Source of the DNA: Periplaneta americana
Taxonomy: Eukaryota > Arthropoda > Insecta > Blattodea > Blattidae
Assembly: GCF_040183065.1 (NCBI RefSeq)
Contig: NC_091121.1
Location: 62,094,287 to 62,158,286 of the forward strand
Reading direction: 5' to 3'
DNA length: 64,000 bases
Shown: positions 56,431-64,000 of the stretch, in pieces
Layout of the letters: the number at the start of each line of letters is the position of its first letter
Numbering within the stretch: position 1 is the stretch's first letter
The notes under the pieces: generated by a model
Seen by the model: only the letters and a program-made list of their open reading frames with translations
Database searches by the model: none
Told to the model about the DNA's origin: nothing
Position numbers and translations under genes: made by a program

Positions 56431-56724
56431 AAAGGTATCCCTGTAACATGCCATGAAGGCACTTGGGGGGGGGGGGCATAGAGGTAGAGCCCCATGCTTT
56501 CCACATGACCTCGGCATTAGAATGAGGTGGTGTGATAGGCACCACACTCTGACCACCTTTTACCCACGGGGAAAGACCCGGTACTCAATTTTATAGAAGG
56601 CTGAGTGAACCTCGGGGCCGTTTTGAAAGTTTGGCAACGAGAAAAAATTCTGTTACCACCTGGGATCGAACCCCGGACTTCAAGTCCGTAGCCAGCCATT
56701 CTACCGACTGAGCTACCTGGCCGC
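56431..56724 (-). repeat. tRNA-derived SINE, family C, copy 2
   Basis: On minus: ggtagctcagtcggtagaat (A box), gtccggggttcgatcccagg (B box), then the family C body and a cggggatac-like end. Contains a poly-G/C run where copy 1 has fewer bases. Confidence 0.88.
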
Positions 56725-57727
56725 CAAGAGCTCTGTAGTACTGATACTTTTATCAGAGCAGACTAACTCTTCAGTCGAATTGGGACAGTACATACAAGCA
56801 TACTGTTATAACACAAGATGCTGTGGTTCTTTAGCACGAAGAATATGAATTAGAGAACAGAGATACAGCTGAAATAAGGTGGTCATGAACAATTCATTTG
56901 AGGATATGAACTGATTTTATTAGTTATGTAAATGCAATATCACAAAGTGTGAATTTACATTGCACATTTATCTTCTTTTTCATTCTCTAAAATACAGAAA
57001 AAATACAGTATGTGAACGTATAAAAATCGATTTCGAAGTTATAATTTCTGACATCAAAAAAGTTATTTTCACTTTGCTATCTGTTTTTGAATGTCACATT
57101 TTGCGTCAGAATTACCAGAGGAGCCAACTGTGGTTCATTCAGTAAACTGATAGCTTCTCAGCAAAGGAAAGGATTCAATTCACAGCACATTCTGTGAAAT
57201 TGGAACACTATGGGGCAGATTCTACAGAAATAAAAGTACTAAGTTCCTTCTCTGTCATTTTTAACCCATGATTACCAAGCTATCACTTCAACACCACTGA
57301 ATACCTCCACAGAGTAGCATAAATGGGACACTAAATGAAGCTGTAAGTTTCGTTGCTGAGTGTATTTAGTTTTTATTGAATATTCGTGAATTATTCTAAT
57401 TTCTCTTCTCTCGCCTGTGAATTGTATCTTATCACTAATAGTTTCTTTACTTGACGAAACAGCACAAAAAGTATTTGTTTAAAATAAAATAGACTGTACC
57501 AGTAATGGTAATCTTTTCCTTGAGTAATGAGGTCCACAATAATGTAACACAGTAACAATGAAACATTACTCAGATACTGAATTTGAACAGAATTCACCCA
57601 AAAATTCAACTATTGTGTGTTATGCAGCCAGACACTGTAAGCAGATAGACAGGCAAAGGATGGACGGGAACTCCTAAAAACCACAGATGCTAAAAAGTTG
57701 AATAAGCCACTTTTTGCAGCATCATAA
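56725..57727. other. Intron or intergenic; nothing recognised
   Basis: AT-rich. Frames at 56960 and 57391 are not recognised. Confidence 0.35.
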
Positions 57728-57919
57728 TACACTGTGTCCGTAGAGTCATGGTGCAGTTTTGAACACTTACAATGGCTAAATGAAACGAAATCAAAGGATG
57801 AAACTTACGATACCTTGAAGAGTATGTCAAAGAGATTCTGAAGCATAAATTTCAATTTTGTGCGGGCACAGGTAATGACGCAACACAACGATAAAGCGAA
57901 TCACGCCATTTAGTTCAAG

Positions 57920-58796
57920 ATGTGGATGGTGCAAAGTAAATTTCAATGCATCCTGTGGTTTGCAAAATTTGAATCCGTGACGTGTGTTCATCGTGAATAT
58001 CGTTATTTGTACAATGAAGAGCCGCCACATAGAAATAACATTCACTGGTGGAATAAGCAGCTGAAGGAAACTGGCAGCTCGTTGAACCAAAAACGTTCTG
58101 GCAGGCCTTCGGTTAGTGATAAGTCTGTTGAAGCTATATGGGATAGCTACCTAAGGAACCACAAGAAATCGATGCATACCTGTGCTCAAAATCTAGGCCT
58201 GAAGAAGACTACAGTTCATGAAGTTTTAAAGCAACATATCCGTTTTACAGATTACAAACTACAGTTGTTACACGCTATCCACCCAACTGATAAAGCCAAA
58301 TGATCTGAATTTGCTGTACAGATGCTAGATGAGATGGACAATGAGGAACAATTCTTACAGAAGATTGTGTTTAGTGATGAGGCCACATTCCACGTGTGTG
58401 GTTATGTTCATCGTCATAATGTGAGGATATGGGCTTCTGAAAATCCTCGTGCCTACACTGAGTATGAACACAACACCCCTAAGGTGAATGTCTGGTGTGC
58501 CCTCATGCATGATAAAATTATAGGCCCATATTTCTTTATGGAGCAGACTGTGACATCAAACAACTACCTTGACATGCTGCAATTGTATGCAGAGCCACAA
58601 ATTCAAAATGAAGGCGAAAGTGTGATCTTTCAACAAGGTGGTGCTCCTCCACACGCCTCCTCGCGAGTTTTTTAATACATTTCCCCAGCGGTAAATAGGA
58701 AAGGGTGGCTGGAAGGCATGGCCACCACGATCGCCGGACCTAACGTCTTTAGACTTTTACTTGAGGGATTATGTCAAGAAATGCGTGTACAGCTGT
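57920..58796 (+). pseudogene. IS630/Tc1/mariner-type transposase, N-terminal part
   Basis: MWMVQSKFQCILWFAKFESV opens at 57920 with an HTH, then RSGRPSVSDKSVE linker and KKTTVHEVLKQHIRF. After a stop, KIVFSDEATFHVCGYVHRHN (first catalytic Asp in FSDEATF), VNVWCALMHDKIIGPYFF and IFQQGGAPPHASS follow. The usual second Asp in QQDGAPPH is Gly here. The frame then breaks, and SLDFYLRDYVKKCVY runs to the 3.84-kb insertion at 58797. Matches transposases with MWSxQxKxQCVLWxAEFKSV and SDEATFHxSGKVNRHN common in insects. Confidence 0.9.
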
Positions 58797-58929
58797 CAAA
58801 AAAAAAAGTGGCCGCTCTCCTGAAACAAAGTTCCCTTCGGGTATCTTCGCTACAATTCGGAGACAGGCGATGTTACATGTTGTTGGACCACGTTGCCTGA
58901 TATCTACAGTTATAATTGAAGTATACTGT

Positions 58930-59000
58930 GTGTTATTCGATAGCATGATAGCGTTGAGGCCTCTTATTCATGAGGTCCTGCGTTCGACTACAACCTCGTG
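58930..59000 (+). repeat. tRNA-like module near the left end of the hAT-like element
   Basis: gatagcatgatagcgttgag then tcctgcgttcgactacaacc (B-box-like). It mirrors a reverse-oriented tRNA-like module near the right end (~62450-62515, on minus tcatagaccagcggtagact and ggtcgtgggtttgggcctcc). Neither folds as a full tRNA as far as can be told by eye. Confidence 0.45.
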
Positions 59001-59394
59001 CTTTTTATGTCCTTTTTTGTTCTGTTTTTGAGAGAGACAAACTAGACATAATGGCTCCTTTCTCTTTTATGATTATTTTAGTAATTAACATCAGGTTCAT
59101 TTATATATTATGCCATGACTTTATCATTATCATTATGATATTGTGGCTGCAAATGGAAAGAAAAAAGATTTTATTCTCAATAAAATATCTTTCGTGGCAT
59201 AAACATAACAAATTTACTGGCGTCGGCCTTAAAACATTCAAACAATTAAGCGTTCAAAAAACAAAACAAAAAGCCACAATTCAATATTTAGTCTATCTTC
59301 CTCTTATTTCGATCATCTTGCAGTCAAGTGGGCATGGAATTGACTAGTCTTTGCAAATAGCGACTGTTCTTAGACACGATATTCCAGGCATTCT

Positions 59395-59860
59395 GAACAT
59401 ACACACATAAATGTTCTGTCCATGGTCAGGTCTTTCATTGCAAACCCAGCAATCTCCAATCTTTCCTATTTTCTGCCTTCCTCTTAGTCTCCGCATATGA
59501 CCACATATCCTAATGTCGTCTATTATTCTTTTCAACCAGAGACCCAACCAATTCCTTTTTCTCTTTCTAATCAGTTTCAGCATCATTCTTTCTTCACTCA
59601 CTTTTTCAAACACAATTTTATTTCTTATTCTGTCTGTCCACTTCACACGCACCGTGCTTCTCCACATCCACATTTCAAATACTTCAATTCGTTTCTCTTC
59701 ATTTCGTCGTAATGTCCATGTTCCTTCTCCATACAATGCCACACTCCACACAAAGCACTTCACTAGTCTCTTCCTTAGTTCTTATTCCAGAGGTCCGCAG
59801 AAGATCCTTCTTCTTCTATTAAAAGCTTCCTTTGTTCATGTTTGCAGTTTTTCTTGGGAA
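59395..59860 (-). pseudogene. LINE ORF2 C-terminus inside the hAT-like element
   Basis: On minus: KCFVWSVALYGEGTWTLRRN, then [40 protein letters not shown]. Same LINE family as 34575-35100; open for 139 codons. It is an insertion or captured fragment within the 3.84-kb element. Confidence 0.88.
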
Positions 59861-60167
59861 GGATAGGCCTAAATGCGGTAACATCCCGTTGCCTTCCGCA
59901 CACCACTATCTCTTTCGCATCTTATTAAATTCCAGGGGGCCCAAGCGTGGAGATGAGAGTGGATTTGACTAATTGGGCCCTCCGGACTTCACCGAAATTC
60001 ACGGCAAGGGTTAAATATTAATTCTATCAGGATGTTTGACCCGATCAGAGACCGGGAAATCTCAATTTAGCCTTTGCCCCCCCGCATCCTGGACTAGCTT
60101 CTACGAATCATCAGAAAATCTTAGAGTGTGATTGGGCCAATTTTTCCGAAAATGTTTCCACACTTTT

Positions 60168-60236
60168 GCCCTCGTAGCTCAGCGGACGAACGTCGGAATT
60201 TAGATGTCAATGTCTCAGGTTCAATTCCTCATTACT
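60168..60236 (+). repeat. tRNA-like module (A and B box) in the hAT-like element
   Basis: cgtagctcagcggacgaacg matches the A box and ctcaggttcaattcctcatt the B box, 40 bp apart. The acceptor-stem ends (gccctcg, ttactcc) do not pair, so this is a SINE-like head and not a functional tRNA. Confidence 0.6.
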
Positions 60237-60289
60237 CCTTTTCATTTTATTGTGGTTCAAGATAGTATAATGTAATAATACAAAAAGAA

Positions 60290-60620
60290 AAACTAATTAA
60301 TACCAGTATTATGCAACTGGATTTTTCCAAACCTAATATTAAATTTATGTTATTTATATCGCTAAAGAACGATTACAATATAAATAACTTTAATATTATT
60401 TATGCAGTATCACTAAAGAACGATAACAGAATATAAATGATAAATATCGGTTTGTTTAATTAATATATTGCGAAAGAACAATAATAATATAAATAACTTG
60501 AATATTGTTTTATAATGCTAATGAAGGAAAACAGAATATAAATGATAACTTGAATATTATTTAAATCGCTAAAGAGTGATAACAATATAAAAAACGTGAA
60601 TATTATTCATATCGGAATTT
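60290..60620. repeat. AT-rich tandem repeat, unit ~60-70 bp (part 1)
   Basis: The word gctaaagaacgataacaata with taaataacttgaatattatt recurs about five times. It reappears at ~61125-61200 and 62315-62440, in the same element. Confidence 0.85.
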
Positions 60621-61610
60621 CACAGATTTATTACAGATGTATTTAAGAAATTGTAGAAGAATAGTAATTAATAACAGTGTCCTATTTATTCTTCTTGGAG
60701 CCAAATTTGTAACTTTTAAAAGTGTGGTTACTATGTTGAAGTGTATGTGTTGTAACGGATGCTTGATTTGTTACGTATGTGAGTCAGTTATGGGATGCTT
60801 GATGTCGTCGCAATGTCGTAATTATAGTTTGATTGTGTTTGTGTGACTATTGTGTATTAATTTATGATGTATGGTACGGAAAGCTGCATATTTGTGTTAT
60901 AGAAGTGTTACGTATGTGTGTTGTTAATGTTTTTGTATGTTTCAAATTGATACCTGATATTTGTTTTGCAATCACAATGCCTAATTTACGGATTGTTTAT
61001 GTTTTGTTTACATCGCGTAAGCTAATTTAATTTTCTTTTCCATTTCTCTTTATGCTTATCTTTTTTGTGTATAAAACTATAGCCCTAACATACATATGTA
61101 AAATAGGGCTAACCCCCATTGGAGATACAATAATAATTATTATTCATATCATTATAATATGATAACAGAATACAAATGATGACCTGAATTTTATTCATAT
61201 CTCCGCTATACTGGAGAATTAGCACGGCCGCTTTGAACCGTGCCGTTACGTTTACCACCAAATTTAAGTAAATACACAATGTCACCAACATAAGAACATG
61301 ACGTTGGTGTGTGGCGTAGTTGGCGGGAGGAATTTTTTTCTTTCTCTGTCTACCTCCTTCGTTCTGAACATTATTGAGAGATAGCACCACTGTTAGCGAC
61401 AATGTGTATTTGCGTAAATATTGCGAGTAAATTATGACAAGTGCCTTAGATGAGAGGCTCGGGACAGAAACAGTTTTGCTGTAGCGCATGCGCGGACCTC
61501 TCATGCAGTGGGAGCATGATCCTTACTTGAATTTATTTTTGCGTGTACTTGCAGATTAAATGATTGAGATCCCTTCTTGCTCCGGTTACAGGCCTTGCAT
61601 TTACGAAGGT

Positions 61611-61790
61611 TATGTTATGTTAGGTTAGGTTAGGTTAGATTAGGTTAGCTTTGGTTAGGTTAGATTAGCTTTGGTTAGGTTAGGTTAGTTTTGGTTAGGT
61701 TAGCTTAGCTTTGGTTAGGTTAGGTTAGGTTAGCTTAGCTTTGGTTAGGTTAGGTTAGGTTAGCTTTGGTTAGGTTAGCTTGATTTCATT
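61611..61790 (+). repeat. Interstitial TTAGG (insect telomere-type) array with TTTGG variants
   Basis: About 170 bp of ggttaggttaggtt words broken regularly by ttagctttgg and ttagatt. TTAGG is the telomere unit of most insects. Short length and internal position argue for a captured or synthesised interstitial block. Confidence 0.85.
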
Positions 61791-62314
61791 CGTCCATGTA
61801 GTAGTTAAAATTATATAATATGACAGTTTTTGATTCGTAATATTGTTAATAAATAATAGGCCTATAATGTAAGCGGTGAATAATTGCATGGTCCCTAAAT
61901 TTTTTTTCGTAAAAGGCTAGGTATTTTTCTATAGGCCAGAAATAAAACAGCAACGCTGTCATAATTACGTACTTTACGCTTTGGCGAACATTAACCGGAA
62001 ATTTACTTTCCGTCATTTTAATGGTATTCTGTGAAACACACCTTTTTTCCTGTTAATTTCCTTGTGATAACCTAGTTTATTATCTTATTACATCTTCATG
62101 TTCTCTTAATGCATTCAAAAAACCGCCGTTGTACTACATAAAACCTTGAACTTGACTAATGGAGTGAATTATTTAAGAATATAGTCGCGAATTTGACTAC
62201 CACCATTTCGATTATATTTTGTTTGATGCGGCTCGGTACGGCCCGGTGACTAGTGGCCAGCGAGTAGAGTCGACTATCGATGTTGGTCTGCCGTGCGTAT
62301 TATCCAGTTGTTCC

Positions 62315-62445
62315 CATATCTCTAAAGAATGATAACAAAATATAAATAACGTGATATCCATAAAGAACGATAACTGGATATAAATGATAATTTGAATATC
62401 ATTTACATCGCTAAAGAACGATTAAAAAATAAAATGAAAACTTGA
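62315..62445. repeat. AT-rich tandem repeat (part 2)
   Basis: ctaaagaatgataacaaaat, ccataaagaacgataactgg and cgctaaagaacgattaaaaa continue the unit from 60290-60620, close to the right end of the hAT-like element. Confidence 0.8.
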
Positions 62446-62655
62446 AGGAGGCCCAAACCCACGACCTTTGAATCATTAAACAAGCAGTCTACCGCTGGTC
62501 TATGAGGCGCAGCTATGGAACACTTTCATAGTTCCGGAACTGCTTGTACAAGCACATGCATCGTGTAACATCGCCGCGACCAGAAGTGGACTTTAAAAAT
62601 ATTCGCTGTTCACGAGTGCGGCCACTTTTTTTTTTGACAGCTGTACAATGTTCGT

Positions 62656-62916
62656 TTTTTTTTTACTTGGTTATTTAACGACGCTGTATCAACTACGAGG
62701 TCATTTAGCATCAATGATATTGGTGACAGTGAGATGGTATTTAGCAAGATGAGACAGAGGATTCGCTATAGATTACCTGACATTCGTCTTATGGTTGGGG
62801 AAAACCTCGGAAAAAACCCAACCAGGTAATCAGCCCAAGTGGGGAACGAAATCGCACCTGAGCGCAACTCCGGATCGATAGGCAAATGCCTTAGCCAACT
62901 GAGCTACGCTGGTGGC
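62656..62916 (-). mobile_element. SINE family A, full length, 12-bp target duplication
   Basis: On minus: GCCACCAGCGTAGCTCAGTT, the family body with ttacctggttgggttttttc, and the tail acgctgtatcaa... reversed, then poly-A. The duplication tacaatgttcgt stands at 62644-62655 and 62917-62928. It entered the split transposase gene 8 bp beyond the hAT-like element. Confidence 0.95.
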
Positions 62917-62929
62917 TACAATGTTCGTA

Positions 62930-63075
62930 TCAATGACACTGACCATTTAAAAGAGAGAATCAGAGACGCTATTCACTCTGTTACACCTGATGGCCTTAGT
63001 TGTGTGTGGAATGAATTAGAATATAGTTTAGATGTGTGTAGAGCAACAAACAGAAGCCAAATCAAACTGCACTGA
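62930..63075 (+). pseudogene. Transposase C-terminus (rest of the gene at 57920)
   Basis: Plus strand: VRINDTDHLKERIRDAIHSV then TPDGLSCVWNELEYSLDVCR ATNRSQIKLH and TGA at 63073-63075. It matches the tail LRNRIxxAVNTITPDMLxNVWNELDYRLDVCRATxGAHIEHL of the same transposase family. It is the downstream part of the gene interrupted at 58797. Confidence 0.92.
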
Positions 63076-63249
63076 AGAGGTATGCAAACTTGGAGAGATT
63101 TTCTTTCATTTGGTGAAGGTTTCACATTTCTACTTGTTTCATTGCTTTTGTGTGACCTTTCAAAACTGGATCATGACTTTACAGACACAGTGTATTTTAT
63201 ATAACCTGTTTTAAGAATAAGAGATCTTTCACTATTGCATAATATATAG

Positions 63250-63497
63250 TCCACAGCTGTGGAGTAACAGTTAGCATGTCTAACCATGAAACGAGCAGGC
63301 CCACATTCAAATCCTAGTTAGAATAAGTTATCCGGTTGAAGTTTTTCTGGGCTTTTCCTCTCAACCCACAAAGAGCAAATGCTGGTTAACTTTCAGCGCT
63401 GGACCCTGGACTCATTTTCCTGGCATTATCACCTTCACTCCACACAGATAGTAGATAACTATCGCATAACTATAAATCATCGTAAAATAAATAAAAT
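63250..63497 (+). repeat. tRNA-derived SINE, family B, copy 2
   Basis: gtccacagctgtggagtaac, ccacattcaaatcctagtta (decayed B box), gttgaagtttttctgggctt, cggcattatcaccttcactc-like body and an AT-rich tail. About 80% like copy 1 at 51905. Confidence 0.85.
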
Positions 63498-63795
63498 AGC
63501 AATTGCAAATATAGGCCTACAAGTAAGTACAAATGTTGTTCCAATAATTACATGTAAATTCGACTTTACGAAGTCTGAATATTCATAACTTCAATATCTT
63601 TGATGACCAATAATTTTTTATGTAATTGTTGGTATATTAATTTCATCATAGTATAAGATCAAATATATAGCATTCTGGCAAATGCAACTTCGATATACAA
63701 GAGTGAGAGTTTTGCTACCAGATATAATTATACAGTGTGGATTGTAACCATTGCACCAAAATGAAACTGGTAATATATCATGAGGAGAGAGAGCC

Positions 63796-64000
63796 ACCGG
63801 CGTGGCTCAGTCGGTTAAGGTGCTTGCCTGCCGGTCTGAAGTTGCGTTCGGGCGCAGGTTCGATCCCCGCTTGGGCTGATTACCTGGTTGGGTTTTTTCC
63901 GAGGTTTTCCCCAACCGTAATGTGAATGCAAGGTAATCTATGGTGAATCCTCGGCCTCATCTCGCCAAATATCATCTCGCGATCACCAATCTCATCGACG
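63796..64000 (+). mobile_element. SINE family A, truncated by the window edge
   Basis: GCCACCGGCGTGGCTCAGTC then ggttcgatccccgcttgggc and ccccaaccgtaatgtgaatg to atctcatcgacg at the edge. It is the best preserved tRNA head of family A here and defines the 5' end. Confidence 0.93.

Larger units (their letters stand above)
58797..62636. mobile_element. hAT-like non-autonomous element, 3840 bp, 8-bp target duplication
   Basis: Left end CAAAAAAAAAAGTGGCCGC, right end reversed CAAAAAAAAAAGTGGCCGC; similarity continues to about 30 bp (CTC.TGAA). The target acagctgt stands at 58789-58796 and 62637-62644. The 8-bp duplication is the hallmark of hAT elements. No transposase was recognised inside. The contents are a LINE fragment, tRNA-like modules, an AT-rich satellite and a TTAGG array. 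The duplicated target is itself a palindrome. Confidence 0.85.
57730..63192 (+). mobile_element. Tc1/mariner-group element split by two later insertions
   Basis: Ends CACTGTGTCCGTAGAGTCAT (57730) and, reversed, CACTGTGTCTGTAAAGTCAT (63192), with TA at 57728-57729 and 63193-63194. The transposase N-terminus lies at 57920 and its C-terminus at 62930-63075. The 5463-bp span minus a 3.84-kb insert and a 0.26-kb SINE leaves about 1.35 kb, the normal size of such an element. Confidence 0.92.

Noticed and set aside
60168..60236. Possible functional tRNA gene
   Set aside because: A and B boxes are present, but the acceptor stem does not pair and no 7-bp stem closes the molecule.
1..64000. CRISPR array, prophage or bacterial operon
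   Set aside because: No spaced direct repeats of that kind; spliced animal genes and SINEs show a eukaryotic nuclear sequence.

Overview
This window is animal nuclear DNA, most likely from an insect. It is AT-rich, intron-rich and crowded with transposons. Spliced exons of two conserved housekeeping genes anchor it. Several tRNA-derived SINE families with the look of cockroach or termite repeats, many Tc1/mariner elements, and an interstitial TTAGG (insect telomere-type) array suggest Blattodea. The order is an inference; an insect or close arthropod is much more certain.

Layout. Positions 1-17064 hold the 5' part of a minus-strand proteasome-activator gene, PSME4 (PA200). The start-codon exon is 16847-17064, exon 2 is 9514-9654 and exon 3 is 4344-4460; the rest lies beyond the left edge. 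Its introns carry a Tc1 copy (7312-8870), a long-inverted-repeat element (5343-6376), a small mariner derivative (3278-3763), hAT and foldback elements and SINEs. Positions 17065-30370 are an intergenic or repeat region with a mitochondrial nad4 fragment (NUMT), a decayed Jockey-like LINE with a smaller retroelement inside it, and a decayed intron-bearing DDE transposase gene (21484-23993).

Positions 30631-53630 hold 14 consecutive exons of a minus-strand oligosaccharyltransferase catalytic subunit gene, STT3B type. They encode about 722 residues from the end of the conserved FDPW/FNYR region to the stop codon. The N-terminal exons were not found and should lie beyond the right edge. Its introns hold two mariner copies, a Crypton-like tyrosine-recombinase fragment, a hAT transposase relic, MITEs, a minisatellite and LINE ends. 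All splice sites are GT-AG and all phases join.

Positions 53700-64000 probably form a further 5' intron of the same gene. The striking feature is a three-level nest: a Tc1/mariner-group element (57730-63192, matching ends) is split by a 3.84 kb hAT-like element (58797-62636, inverted ends, 8-bp target duplication), and 8 bp further on by a SINE with a 12-bp target duplication. The 3.84 kb element has no recognisable transposase but carries a TTAGG-type array, tRNA-like modules, an AT-rich satellite and a LINE fragment.

No rRNA, functional tRNA or CRISPR was seen. The two host genes are not functionally linked: PSME4 acts on proteasomes and STT3B on N-glycosylation in the ER. Most other content is transposable elements in different states of decay.
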